Assembly: GCA_024234595.1 (NCBI GenBank)
Contig: JACKNZ010000012.1
Span: 1 to 64,000, forward strand
DNA length: 64,000 nucleotides
Direction: 5' to 3'
Source: Moraxellaceae bacterium
GTDB taxonomy: Bacteria; Pseudomonadota; Gammaproteobacteria; Pseudomonadales; Moraxellaceae
The notes beneath the pieces are model-generated. The model saw nothing but the letters and a program-made list of their open reading frames with translations, was not told where the DNA came from and searched no databases. The position numbers and the translations under genes are program-made. Shown here one piece after another: positions 28,033 to 37,166 of this stretch. Each line of letters begins with the position of its first letter. Positions within the stretch are counted from its first letter, which is position 1.

Positions 28033-30856
28033 CACGATGTTGTAAGTCGGCAATAAACGAAGCAACACCTGCTTCTAACTGTGCAAAAAGGCTATCCACG
28101 CTATCAAGCTGTTTGTTCCGTCCCATATTACTCAGTTCTTCGGCAATGTGTTCAATTTGGGGGCGGCCAAAGTTAGCAGACTCACCTTTAAGTTTATGAG
28201 CAATTAAATAAATTTGTTCGGCATTTTTGCTTAGCACGGCTTGTTTAAGTAAAGCCATTCTTTCAGGATTTTCCTTGATAAAAATTTGTGCTAATTCAAG
28301 TACAAAGCTTGGGTCACCACCCATATTTTCTAGGGCTAGCTCATAGTCAAAACAAATCTCTGGTGCTTTATCGCTTAGGGTTGTCATGGCATTATGCTCT
28401 AATGTTGTGTTTATTGCTAAAGTTGTATCTGTTTCAGAATGGAAGTCAGTGGTGGCGTGTTGGCTGACACGACTAAGTTCAGCCGCCAGTTCATCGGTAG
28501 AGATAGGTTTGCTGACATAACCATCCATCCCAACTGCTAAAAACTTTTCTTTGTCGCCCTGCATCGCATGAGCAGTCATGGCAATAATCGGTAAGTGTGG
28601 TTTTTGATGTTGTTGTGACCATTCCCTAATCCTTTCGGTTGCAATAATGCCTCCCATTGTGGGCATTTGAATATCCATGAGTACAACATCATAAGTATGT
28701 GTCATGACGGCATTGAGGGCTTCTAGTCCGTCATGTGCTAAGGTGACATTGTGCCCCATATTGTGTAGCAAGCGCATGGCCAGTCGTTGGTTAATGGTGT
28801 TGTCTTCTGCCAATAAAATATGAAGTTGACGATTAAAGCGATGCCTTGTTTGCGTGCGATGGCTGGCAGTATGCTGCGATTTATCTACACCCCTTGACAG
28901 TGTAAGTTCATTATTGCCTAGTGTGGCCAAGATACAATTATATAATTCAGACTGGTCAATGGGTTTATTTAGAAAATCGCTAATGCCCATTTCTTTGAGC
29001 GTGGTTGAGTTAGGAGGATTGGCAATTGAGCTCAACATAATGACCGCAGGTTTGCCTAATTTTGGATTGTGCAAAATATCTTGTGCCAAAGTAAAACCAT
29101 CACAATCAGGCATTTGGGCATCAAGTAAGACTAATTTAAAGGGTTGATTTTCGAGAGCATGGTCAATCAGTTTGAGCATGGCATGGCGAGCGTCATAGAC
29201 CACAACAGGCTCCATACCAAAATTATATAACATATCATGCATCAATCGACGGTTAGTCGCGTTGTCATCAACCACCAAAACAGGTAAATGATGGATGGTT
29301 TCGGGGGCTGCCAGTGTGATTTGTTGTTCGTGTCCGAGTGCTAAAGGAATACTAAAACTAAAGGTGCTGCCTTGTTGTACTAGACTGCTAACGTTAATAC
29401 GGCCACCCATCAATTGTACTAAATTAGACGAAATCGCTAAACCCAGACCTGTGCCACCGTAGCGGCGGGTAATTGAACTGTCTCCCTGAGAAAAAGATTC
29501 AAAAATTTTATCTAATAAATGGGCTGGAATGCCGATACCCGTATCACTGACACTGATATTTAATAAATAAAGATGCTTGTCTTGTTGTGCATCAATTTTA
29601 AGACTTACTTCACCATATTCGGTAAATTTAATAGCGTTTCCAATGAGGTTAATAATAATTTGTCTTAATCGGTTTGGGTCGCCAATAAAAGAGCTGGGCA
29701 CTTGATTGCTAATATCACAAATCAGTTCTAAGCCTTTCTCTTGCGCGCGTAATGCTAATGGCCGCAAACAATCACGGACTAATTTTCGGATATTAAAGTC
29801 AATACTATCCAGAACAATTTTACCTGCTTCAATTTTTGAAAAATCTAGCACATCATTAATCAAGTTCAATAACGACATGGCGGAAGACAATACCATGTCT
29901 AAATATTCGCTTTGCTCAGCGTTAAGGGGAGTCTCCAAACAGAGTTTGGTCATGCCGATAATGCCATTCATCGGGGTGCGTATTTCGTGACTGACATTGG
30001 CCAAAAAATCACTTTTAGCTTTGTTGCTGGCTTCGGCGGCTTCTTTGGCCTCCAAAATAGCCACTTGGCTGGTTTTTCGGTTGTTAATGTTAATCAGCGT
30101 GCCCAAACAACGTCTAGGCTGAATGTCTGGTTGTTGTTGGGTCGCTTTGCCTTGTATTTGCATCCATAAAAAATGGCCATTTTGGTGACGCATTTGCACT
30201 TCAATATCAAGCGTCTCTTGCGCTCCTGTAAATAAATCGTGTGTCGCTTGTATAAATAGTTGTTGCTGTTGTGGATGAATCCATGTTGTCCATGTGTCGA
30301 TGGAGGAGCTGACTTGATGGGCATTTAAGCCCAATAAGGCATAAAACTGCTCGCTACAATACAGGCTATTATCTTGGCCTTGCCAGTCCCATAAACCAAT
30401 CTCAGCACTAGAAAGGGCAAGCTGTAAACGCTCTTGTGACAGATGTAAGGTTTCGCCTAAGTGTGTTAATAATTGAGTGGTTGATTGTAGTGTGCCGTCA
30501 GTATCGTTATAAGAAAAATTCATGCGGCCAGATAATAAGCGAGCCACTGATTTTAAATCCTGAATGGCCACTTGTTGTGCTTTAAGTTCTATGGCTAAAC
30601 GCTGATTACTCCAATTTAACTCTTGGGAACTCAGCTCTAGGCTGCGGCTGCGTAGTTCTAAATCACGTTGCGATTGAGCATAAGCACTATCAACTTTTTG
30701 TAAGAAATCGCCAAAGCCTGTCAGTATTTTTTGGCTAGAAGGATGCTGACTTTGTTGTGCAAGCTGTTGTAAATCAGCTAATACCGTCTGTAGTGACTCT
30801 GTATCTAGCTCAAATAATTGTTGTAATTGTCGCTTTAATAGCTTGGTGCTTAGCAT
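28022..30856 (-). CDS. Hybrid sensor histidine kinase (PAS, HisKA, HATPase, two REC, HPt)
   Basis: With ATG 30856 the protein has 944 residues. There is a coiled-coil N terminus, then PAS (about 140-255) and HisKA with His290 in NVSHEIRTP. HATPase follows with the N box around NLIGNAIKF and DTGIGIP, then receiver 1 with Asp579 (LLDAQMPD), receiver 2 with Asp728 (LMDIQMPT) and a C-terminal HPt with His887 (AHKLKGESANFG). There is no membrane segment, so it is cytoplasmic, like BarA- or ArcB-type phosphorelays without the sensor part. The start overlaps the FIST stop (ATGCTAA). FIST probably supplies the input, and the phosphatase regulator at 16134 is a plausible target; that link is inference. 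Confidence 0.9.
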   Translation of the reverse strand: MLSTKLLKRQLQQLFELDTESLQTVLADLQQLAQQSQHPSSQKILTGFGDFLQKVDSAYAQSQRDLELRSRSLELSSQELNWSNQRLAIELKAQQVAIQDLKSVARLLSGRMNFSYNDTDGTLQSTTQLLTHLGETLHLSQERLQLALSSAEIGLWDWQGQDNSLYCSEQFYALLGLNAHQVSSSIDTWTTWIHPQQQQLFIQATHDLFTGAQETLDIEVQMRHQNGHFLWMQIQGKATQQQPDIQPRRCLGTLININNRKTSQVAILEAKEAAEASNKAKSDFLANVSHEIRTPMNGIIGMTKLCLETPLNAEQSEYLDMVLSSAMSLLNLINDVLDFSKIEAGKIVLDSIDFNIRKLVRDCLRPLALRAQEKGLELICDISNQVPSSFIGDPNRLRQIIINLIGNAIKFTEYGEVSLKIDAQQDKHLYLLNISVSDTGIGIPAHLLDKIFESFSQGDSSITRRYGGTGLGLAISSNLVQLMGGRINVSSLVQQGSTFSFSIPLALGHEQQITLAAPETIHHLPVLVVDDNATNRRLMHDMLYNFGMEPVVVYDARHAMLKLIDHALENQPFKLVLLDAQMPDCDGFTLAQDILHNPKLGKPAVIMLSSIANPPNSTTLKEMGISDFLNKPIDQSELYNCILATLGNNELTLSRGVDKSQHTASHRTQTRHRFNRQLHILLAEDNTINQRLAMRLLHNMGHNVTLAHDGLEALNAVMTHTYDVVLMDIQMPTMGGIIATERIREWSQQHQKPHLPIIAMTAHAMQGDKEKFLAVGMDGYVSKPISTDELAAELSRVSQHATTDFHSETDTTLAINTTLEHNAMTTLSDKAPEICFDYELALENMGGDPSFVLELAQIFIKENPERMALLKQAVLSKNAEQIYLIAHKLKGESANFGRPQIEHIAEELSNMGRNKQLDSVDSLFAQLEAGVASFIADLQHRVIR

Positions 30857-31998
30857 TTTTCGCTCAAAAAAGTAATCGTCATGGTTTGGTTGTGCAGAGC
30901 ACATTCGGTGCTGTGTGACATCGGGCTGATTTCACCATTGGAGTAAAAACCTGTGATTGTTGTTTGCTTGTTTAATACATTGGCAACGGCATCAACTTCT
31001 TCTTCAGCACGTCCACCCATCAATAATTTACGTCCAACACAACTAACCAATAAAGCAAGGCTATTTGGGGGGCAAGTATTTTTTTGCAAAATCATCTCGG
31101 CTGCGGTTTGAGCACCATCCACCAGCGCATCTGTTGAGGCGTGCATCAGCTGCAAATAGCCATCATCAGCCAAGTCACCTGCCAAAATTAAACTACCTTG
31201 TGTTTCGTCAATCCCCAAAATTGTTCTAATGATGCCAACTTCGCTGCCTTCCGCACTCAACAAAGAAAAAGGAAATAACAAACCCGAAGCGGGGAGGTCG
31301 GCAGCGTAATCACCTAAGTAGCGTTTATAGAGTTCTAGTGCAGGTTTGCCGTCTAACTCATATAAAATATTACCTTGGTAACGAGTGATTTTTCTAATAG
31401 CTCCAAAACCTTTCCAGCCGCCAAATGAGCTACTCACAACCGACAAATATGAACCATAAAAACCTATAGCAATTAAGTCTGTTTCGGAAATTCCCTTGTT
31501 TTTTAGGATGAATGTACGTAAAAATTTCCCGCCGTCAGCTGCTAATCCACCACTGATGGTGACACCCTGTGGAATATCTTGAGTGATACCTTGAATGAGT
31601 GCGCTACCATTGATATTCACGCCTTGACCAAATACTAAGATATGTTTAAGGTCAGGCTGACAAATTAATTGTTTGGCTAAGTGTTGCCCTGCTATAACAC
31701 TTTGTTCCATTTGGGCTAATGGGCTATGGACTACCTTAAAATCTGGATGTTGAAAATGAATCGCGGTGATAACAATGCTATTATCTGTTACGCCATTAGT
31801 GGAGATTTCGCCTGCGGTTGAACAGCCAACCCATTGTGCGTTTGGCAAGTATTCAAGCAGAGTTAGCAATAATTCAGACTCAAAATAACAATCTGCCGCA
31901 AAAACTAACACCAGTTGTGGTGCAATTTGTTGTAATCTTGGCCACGGTTGTTGAGTCATGTTTTGGGTATTGTGAATGACAAGCTGTTGTATTTGCAT
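30850..31998 (-). CDS. FIST-domain sensory protein
   Basis: This 382-residue protein carries FIST_N (about 30-220: VGCSTAGEISTNGV, ISGGLAADGGKF) and FIST_C (about 225-370: ELYKRYLGDYA, LLVSCVGRKLLMG). FIST proteins are thought to bind small ligands such as amino acids and to feed signal transduction. AGGGAAG precedes the ATG. The gene overlaps the hybrid kinase by seven bases, so both are translationally coupled and very probably act as one sensor pair. It is divergent from the OmpA-type lipoprotein gene. Confidence 0.88.
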   Translation of the reverse strand: MQIQQLVIHNTQNMTQQPWPRLQQIAPQLVLVFAADCYFESELLLTLLEYLPNAQWVGCSTAGEISTNGVTDNSIVITAIHFQHPDFKVVHSPLAQMEQSVIAGQHLAKQLICQPDLKHILVFGQGVNINGSALIQGITQDIPQGVTISGGLAADGGKFLRTFILKNKGISETDLIAIGFYGSYLSVVSSSFGGWKGFGAIRKITRYQGNILYELDGKPALELYKRYLGDYAADLPASGLLFPFSLLSAEGSEVGIIRTILGIDETQGSLILAGDLADDGYLQLMHASTDALVDGAQTAAEMILQKNTCPPNSLALLVSCVGRKLLMGGRAEEEVDAVANVLNKQTTITGFYSNGEISPMSHSTECALHNQTMTITFLSEKC

Positions 31999-32086
31999 AA
32001 TCTTCCCTAATCCTTGTGCTAAATGATTTTGAGTGTATATGCTTTGTGTGTGCTGTCAATATTTGTGTTAGGGCGTTACATAACAA

Positions 32087-32107
32087 AGTGAATTTAGGAA
32101 AATCACT
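32087..32107 (+). promoter_or_regulatory. Possible hairpin around the ribosome binding site of the OmpA-type gene
   Basis: AGTGAATTT and AAAATCACT can pair (one mismatch) with AGG of the Shine-Dalgarno in the loop, ending two bases before the ATG at 32110. It could weaken initiation; function is not shown. Confidence 0.3.
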
Positions 32108-32109
32108 CT

Positions 32110-33297
32110 ATGAGTAAAAAAGTCATTGTGTTGTTAAATATATTGCTGGTCACAGGCTGTGCAACATCACCTATCAACATTAAGCCGCCTGCAGCCATTA
32201 TTGCTAAAGGGACACCCTTTGTAGAGGCTAATTATGATGATACAGTGACTATTAAACCACCTGCTTATATTTTTCCTGTGTCGCCACGCATAAGTTTAAT
32301 TGTTGATTTAGATTTTGATGGTGTTAATGATGAAACTGACCAATGTTTGAATACTCCGCCAAATACTAAAGTTGACGCTAAAGGCTGCCCTTTACCTTTG
32401 GATGTTGATAGTGATAAAGATGGTGTGTTTGATAATAAAGATAAATGTCCCAACACTCCGCCAAATACCAAAGTTTATGCTAATGGCTGTCCTTTAGATA
32501 GCGATGGTGACGGCGTGCCAGACTATAAAGATAAATGCGCCAATACACCTGCTAAAGTCAAAGTGGATAATAACGGCTGCCCATATCCTCCGCCAAAAAC
32601 GACAACTAATAAAGGCACAGGAGGGACGGGTAATTGGAAAGGCAGTGGTGGCACAAATACTTATAGTGGCGGTAGCAGCTCGCAACCAATTAACGTTAAT
32701 GTCGTTAATAATAACTATATCAATGGTGTCAAAATTAATGACCAAGACCAAGATGGCGTTAATGATGAACAAGATAAATGTACTAATACACCTGTTAACA
32801 CAACAGTGGACAAAAAGGGCTGTCCAGTACCTCAAAAAGCCGTTGCAGCTGCGAGTGATGATAATGACAAAGACGGTGTTAAAAATGCACTAGATAATTG
32901 CCCAAATAGTGCTATTGGTGCCAAAGTAGATGCACAAGGTTGTGCTAAAGATGATGAGGTTTTGATAAGTTTAAATGTGTTGTTTGCGACCAACAAAGCA
33001 AATATTGTAGAAAGTGCTTATGTCGATATTTTGCGAGTGGCTGATTTTATGCGTGCCCATCCCGAAGTAGTGGTGACGATTGAAGGGCACACCGATGACC
33101 GCGCAACGATTATTTATAATCAAAAATTATCAGAGCGGCGTGCCAATGCCGTTCGTCAAGAGTTGATTCGTTTTGGAGCGAATGCAAACAAATTATTGGC
33201 GATTGGTTATGGAGAGTTAAAACCAATTGCTGATAATAGCACTGAGTTAGGACGCGCTCAAAATAGACGAGTGATAGCGACGGCCAAAATGCCCTAA
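32110..33297 (+). CDS. OmpA-family lipoprotein with thrombospondin type 3 repeats
   Basis: The 395-residue protein has a lipoprotein signal (LLVTGC, Cys17). Calcium-binding type 3 repeats of the form DxDxDGVxDxxDxCxNTP..KVDxxGCP follow, three before and two after a Gly/Ser/Asn-rich linker (about 170-210). The C-terminal OmpA domain (about 285-390) has LFATNKANI, IEGHTDDRA, LSERRANAVRQEL and GYGELKPIADN. The OmpA domain binds peptidoglycan; the repeats stiffen the spacer. It is closed by a terminator and probably links outer membrane and cell wall. The DR inside EGHTDDRATIIYN differs slightly from the common TDxxGxxxYN. Confidence 0.88.
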   Translation: MSKKVIVLLNILLVTGCATSPINIKPPAAIIAKGTPFVEANYDDTVTIKPPAYIFPVSPRISLIVDLDFDGVNDETDQCLNTPPNTKVDAKGCPLPLDVDSDKDGVFDNKDKCPNTPPNTKVYANGCPLDSDGDGVPDYKDKCANTPAKVKVDNNGCPYPPPKTTTNKGTGGTGNWKGSGGTNTYSGGSSSQPINVNVVNNNYINGVKINDQDQDGVNDEQDKCTNTPVNTTVDKKGCPVPQKAVAAASDDNDKDGVKNALDNCPNSAIGAKVDAQGCAKDDEVLISLNVLFATNKANIVESAYVDILRVADFMRAHPEVVVTIEGHTDDRATIIYNQKLSERRANAVRQELIRFGANANKLLAIGYGELKPIADNSTELGRAQNRRVIATAKMP

Positions 33298-33298
33298 A

Positions 33299-33325
33299 CA
33301 ATACGCACTATAATAGTGCGTATTT
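33299..33325. terminator. Bidirectional terminator
   Basis: The perfect 10-bp stem ATACGCACTA/TAGTGCGTAT (33301-33310, 33314-33323) with a 3-base loop lies between the convergent OmpA-type and SseB-like genes. Confidence 0.75.
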
Positions 33326-33340
33326 AAGTCGAGCAAAATC

Positions 33341-33772
33341 CTAAGCTAATGTACTGTTGAGCATCGTTGCTTCTTGTTTGCTAATGCCAGCCCATCCTTG
33401 AGGCGTATTTAAAATAACTGCATCAAAATTAGGACTCATTAACAAAATGCCCAGCAAGTCTTTGCCAGTCACTTCTATTTGCCAATGATTAGGTGCTTGT
33501 GCTTGCAGTGTCTCCAAATCGGTATAAGCAATAAGAGCTTTACTACCTTGTTTGGTGGCTGTTTGTAAGGGGATTTTGTTAAAAGCACTATTGATAATAA
33601 TGGGATTTTTGCCTAAAGCCTCTTTAAGCTCCATTGGGATAGCATAAGCTGCCAAAAAGAACTGAGCTTGTTTTACATGACGATATAGCAGTTGACGAGC
33701 ATCAGCATCATCGGGGCGATGTACAATAATATTGATTAAGTCTTTAATTGCGGGAGGGGAGGTATTGTTCAT
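33341..33772 (-). CDS. SseB-like protein
   Basis: This 143-residue cytoplasmic protein has the features of the SseB N-terminal domain family: LLYRHVKQAQFFLAAY near residue 32, ALIAYTDLETLQAQAP near 82 and the GKDLLGILLMSPNFDAVILN block near 105. Members of this family are widespread and their molecular role is not settled. It stands alone between a terminator and a 540-base gap. Confidence 0.7.
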   Translation of the reverse strand: MNNTSPPAIKDLINIIVHRPDDADARQLLYRHVKQAQFFLAAYAIPMELKEALGKNPIIINSAFNKIPLQTATKQGSKALIAYTDLETLQAQAPNHWQIEVTGKDLLGILLMSPNFDAVILNTPQGWAGISKQEATMLNSTLA

Positions 33773-34069
33773 AATGTTGTAGTTGTTGTCGTAAAAAAGA
33801 GTCTATTTATACCATATTTTTATCATAAATAAGGTTTTCTCTTACAACTAAAGAGTTTAGCCAAGCATTTTTTTGTGGTGTTGGTTTCGACTGCGCTCAA
33901 CCAACACGACTACGCTCATTCACTCCGATTGAAAACAATTAACAATCAGGACTGGTTAATTGTCATCAAATTGTCTTAACTTTGTCATGGTATGGTAATT
34001 GCAGTAGTTTTTAATACTACTATCAAAAACACAAGTTGTGATAATTAAATTAACAAGTTGGAGGCTATC
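33773..34069. other. Gene-poor gap with a repeat and probable promoter
   Basis: No coding frame is seen here. TTCGACTGCGCTCAACC near 33887-33903 belongs to the dispersed TTCGACTnCGCTCA repeat also at 56110-56177 and 59235-59283. The AT-rich part from 33960 on probably holds the promoter for the small acidic ORF that follows. Confidence 0.5.
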
Positions 34070-34162
34070 ATGGAATTAGTAGAAATGCGCGATGAAAATT
34101 TGATTGACGAATGGGCTGATTATGAAGACTACGAATACATTGATGATGCGACCGAGTTATAA
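34070..34162 (+). CDS. Small acidic protein of 30 residues
   Basis: An ATG at 34070 with GGAGG 5 bases upstream opens a 30-codon frame ending in TAA. About a third of the residues are Asp or Glu (motif DEWADYEDYEYIDD), with three Tyr and one Trp. There is no signal peptide and no family that I know. The strong ribosome binding site, near-ideal spacing and clean stop support real translation. It lies 150 bases before fadH on the same strand. Function unknown; a DNA mimic, inhibitor or precursor peptide are all possible but not supported. Confidence 0.5.
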   Translation: MELVEMRDENLIDEWADYEDYEYIDDATEL

Positions 34163-34314
34163 CTAATAGTTATAAAAAATCTGAGTTTGTGGTAACTAAA
34201 AGGTCGTCAAAACGGCTTGTATAAAATCTCAGTGCGCGTTATTGTCGGGAAGTTTTTGGCGTTGTAAGTATAAAAACAACGCCTTCCTGTCATAATTACT
34301 AGCTGAGGTTTGCG

Positions 34315-36336
34315 ATGTCCCATCCGTTTGAGCATATTTTACAGCCCTTAGATTTAGGTTTTGTGACCCTTCCTAATCGTGTGATTATGGGGTCAATGCA
34401 TACAGGTTTAGAAGAGTTTCCACCCCAAAGACAAGCGGCATTTTTTGCTCGTCGTGCTGCGGGTGGCGTAGGCTTGATTATTACGGGTGGCATTTCACCC
34501 TCCGAATTGGGTGTATTGGGGCCAGGTATGTGTACCATGACTACCGAAGCCGATGCCCAAAAACACAAAGTGATTACCGATGCTGTTCATGCGGCAGGTG
34601 GTCGTATTTGTATGCAAATTTTGCATGCAGGTCGTCAATCGTATCATCCTGTCAATGTCTCACCATCTGGCAAACGCTCACCGATTTATCCCTTTCCCCC
34701 CCAAGCCATGACCGAAGAAGTGATTGAGCAAGAGCTTAATAATTGGGTCAATGCTGCGGCCTTAGCGCAACAAGCAGGCTATGATGGCATCGAAATCATG
34801 GGTTCAGAAGGCTATTTATTAAATCAATTTTTAACCACTCGTGGCAATGAGCGTGATGATGCGTGGGGCGGTGATTTTGAGCGTCGTATGCGTTTTCCAT
34901 TAGAGGTAGTACGCCGTACTCGTGAGCGTGTTGGCAAAAACTTTATTATTGTTTATCGTTTATCAATGCTTGATTTAGTCCCTGATGGACAAACCTTTGA
35001 TGAAGTGATTACGCTGGCCAAAGAACTCGAAAAAGCAGGCGTTAATATTATCAACACAGGTATTGGTTGGCACGAGGCCAAAATTCCTACCATTGCGACG
35101 ATGGTTCCGCGTGCTGCTTTTGCTTGGGTAACACGCAAAGTCAAAGAAGCAGTGAGCATTCCTGTATCCGCTTCTAACCGTATCAATATGCCCACCCATG
35201 CCAATGATATTATTGCGCGTGGCGATGCTGATATGGTGTCGATGGCGCGTCCAATGTTGGCTGACCCTGATTGGGTTAACAAAACGGCTGCTAATAAAGA
35301 AGCGGAAATCAATACCTGTATTGGCTGTAACCAAGCTTGTTTAGACCATACTTTTGCCTTGCGTCAAGCCTCTTGTTTAGTTAATCCTCAAGCCTGCTAC
35401 GAAGACCAACTGATTTATGTCAAAACCGATAAACCCAAAAATATTGCGGTGATTGGTGCTGGGCCTGCTGGAATGTCTTTTGCCACGGTAGCGGCAGAGC
35501 GTGGCCACAATGTCACTTTGTTTGACCAAGATACTCAGTTGGGTGGCCAGTTTAATATTGCTAAACAAGTACCAGGTAAAGAAGAGTTTTATGAAACGAT
35601 TCGTTACTTTGATACCATGATAAAAAAACATGGCGTTAATGTGCAGTTAGGGAAGCGTGTTGGTGCGGCTGATGTCGCTGAGTTTGATGAAGTAGTATTA
35701 GCTACAGGTATTGTACCGCGTCAATTACCTATAGAAGGGATTAACCATCCAAAAGTATTGTCTTATATTGAAGTATTGCGCGATAAAAAACCTGTGGGTA
35801 AAAAAGTGGCTGTTGTCGGTGCAGGGGGTATCGGCATGGATACCTCGGAGTTTTTAACCCATGATCCGCATCATGTGCCTGCCAGTTTGGATATTGATAC
35901 CTATTTGCGTGAGTGGGGCATTGATAAAACCTTACAAGCGCGTAGCGGTATAGAAGGAGTACAAGAGCAGGTTGATGCCAGTCCGCGTGAAGTGTATTTG
36001 ATGCAGCGTAAAGACAAAAAAATCACAGGGCCGGGTAAAACCACAGGTTGGGCGCATCGTGCAGCCTTACTCAAAAAAGGTGTACATATGCTAACAGGGG
36101 TTAGTTATGACAAAATTGATGATGCAGGTTTACACATTACTATCAATGGCCAAACACAGGTTTTGGATGTAGATAATGTGATTATTTGTGCGGGTCAAGA
36201 GCCACAACGTGAGCTACAAGCGGCGATTGAAGCCTTGGGCAAAAAAGTGCATTTGATTGGCGGTGCTGATGTGGCCGCTGAGTTAGATGCTAAACGTGCC
36301 ATTCGTCAAGGTGCAGAGTTGGCTGCACAGTTGTAA
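34315..36336 (+). CDS. fadH: 2,4-dienoyl-CoA reductase (NADPH)
   Basis: FadH reduces 2,4-dienoyl-CoA so that polyunsaturated fatty acids can enter beta-oxidation. The 673 residues match E. coli FadH (672). An N-terminal Old Yellow Enzyme barrel (PNRVIMGSMHTGLEE, GYDGIEIMGSEGYLLNQFL) is followed by the [4Fe-4S] cysteines (CIGCNQAC near 345, then SCLVNP). The flavin domain has IAVIGAGPAGM and the NADPH domain has VAVVGAGGIGMD. The ATG has GAGG upstream. It is monocistronic. Confidence 0.95.
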   Translation: MSHPFEHILQPLDLGFVTLPNRVIMGSMHTGLEEFPPQRQAAFFARRAAGGVGLIITGGISPSELGVLGPGMCTMTTEADAQKHKVITDAVHAAGGRICMQILHAGRQSYHPVNVSPSGKRSPIYPFPPQAMTEEVIEQELNNWVNAAALAQQAGYDGIEIMGSEGYLLNQFLTTRGNERDDAWGGDFERRMRFPLEVVRRTRERVGKNFIIVYRLSMLDLVPDGQTFDEVITLAKELEKAGVNIINTGIGWHEAKIPTIATMVPRAAFAWVTRKVKEAVSIPVSASNRINMPTHANDIIARGDADMVSMARPMLADPDWVNKTAANKEAEINTCIGCNQACLDHTFALRQASCLVNPQACYEDQLIYVKTDKPKNIAVIGAGPAGMSFATVAAERGHNVTLFDQDTQLGGQFNIAKQVPGKEEFYETIRYFDTMIKKHGVNVQLGKRVGAADVAEFDEVVLATGIVPRQLPIEGINHPKVLSYIEVLRDKKPVGKKVAVVGAGGIGMDTSEFLTHDPHHVPASLDIDTYLREWGIDKTLQARSGIEGVQEQVDASPREVYLMQRKDKKITGPGKTTGWAHRAALLKKGVHMLTGVSYDKIDDAGLHITINGQTQVLDVDNVIICAGQEPQRELQAAIEALGKKVHLIGGADVAAELDAKRAIRQGAELAAQL

Positions 36337-36367
36337 TTTTTTGTACATAAGTTCGACCTCACCCTAG

Positions 36368-36388
36368 CCCTCTCCTAACAGGAGAGGG
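36368..36388. repeat. Short palindrome CCCTCTCCT/AGGAGAGGG
   Basis: The 9-bp perfect inverted repeat has a 3-base loop in a CACCCTAGCCC context. It resembles the core of the element at 47965-48091, but without the AGGACTTACGC ends. It may also act as the 3' hairpin of fadH. Confidence 0.6.
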
Positions 36389-36418
36389 AAGACCTGAGAA
36401 TGAAATTATTATTTGTCG

Positions 36419-36445
36419 CCTGTATGCAGCGTAGCAAAATACAGG
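36419..36445. repeat. Dispersed palindromic repeat CCTGTAT...ATACAGG
   Basis: CCTGTAT (36419-36425) and ATACAGG (36439-36445) form a perfect 7-bp inverted repeat. The internal GTAGCAAAATAC part is shared with 3399-3420. Confidence 0.55.
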
Positions 36446-36499
36446 AGCAAAGCATTAAAGTGAGTCATCTTGTGTTTCGTTGCACTTCACACAGGCTAC

Positions 36500-36892
36500 T
36501 TAAGTGCCTAAATTATTTAAAAATGGAAAAGGTAAATATTGATGAAAAATATCATCTTGAGAAATAATGGGTATATTTTCTATTGTTGCTTGAGCAATTA
36601 ACATTCTATCAAATGGGTCTTTATGATGTAGTGGTAATTTAGCGGCATAATTAGCATGATGTTCATTAATTCGTAAAATCTTAAAATCTTCATCGTTAAT
36701 GGCAGCAAGTAGGTCTTCTGATATATTAAGTTTGCCTAGGTTTTGCTTAATGCCAATCTCCCATATTGTTGCTACGCTCACCCAAATAGTATTATCTTGA
36801 TTTTCAATAATTTGCTTTATATTTGTGTTTAGGTTGGCCGCATTACTTAACCACCAAATCAAAATATGGCTATCTATTAAATAATGACTCAT
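36500..36892 (-). CDS. PIN-domain toxin (VapC-like)
   Basis: This 130-residue PIN nuclease has the acidic residues of the family in place: Asp7 (LIDSHIL), Glu45 (TIWEIGIKQ), Asp92/Asp95 (KDPFDRMLIAQA) and Asp113/114 (SQDDIF). Toxins of this type cleave RNA and are held by a partner antitoxin. The start overlaps the antitoxin stop by four bases (ATGA). The pair lies at the edge of the decayed restriction-modification region, as is common for such modules. Confidence 0.88.
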   Translation of the reverse strand: MSHYLIDSHILIWWLSNAANLNTNIKQIIENQDNTIWVSVATIWEIGIKQNLGKLNISEDLLAAINDEDFKILRINEHHANYAAKLPLHHKDPFDRMLIAQATIENIPIISQDDIFHQYLPFPFLNNLGT

Positions 36893-37113
36893 TGATAAAA
36901 CCCATCTTCAATATCTGCGCTTGGTTTATCCCAGTCAGGGTCATAAATAGTAATGGCATGTTTTAAACGACCTGCTTGACGTTTTTTGTTTTTAACGGGT
37001 GTTAATTCAATGTCAGGTAATCCTTCTGCAATAATGACAATATGTTCACCTTGTGCCGCACGTTGCATCAACTCTTGTAGTTGTGTAACGGCTTGTTGAA
37101 GAACAATTTGCAT
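36889..37113 (-). CDS. Phd/YefM-type antitoxin
   Basis: With ATG 37113, which has AGGAG at good distance, the protein is 74 residues (MQIVLQQAVTQLQELMQRAA). The N-terminal half has the Phd/YefM pattern with GEHIVIIAEGLPDIEL, and the acidic C-terminal tail would bind the toxin. An in-frame upstream start at 37146 lacks a ribosome binding site. As in other pairs, antitoxin precedes toxin and both probably regulate their own promoter. Confidence 0.82.
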   Translation of the reverse strand: MQIVLQQAVTQLQELMQRAAQGEHIVIIAEGLPDIELTPVKNKKRQAGRLKHAITIYDPDWDKPSADIEDGFYQ

Positions 37114-37166
37114 GGTTGCATCTCCTAATTTTGATAATATCCACAATCAGCATATCACAAAATAGG

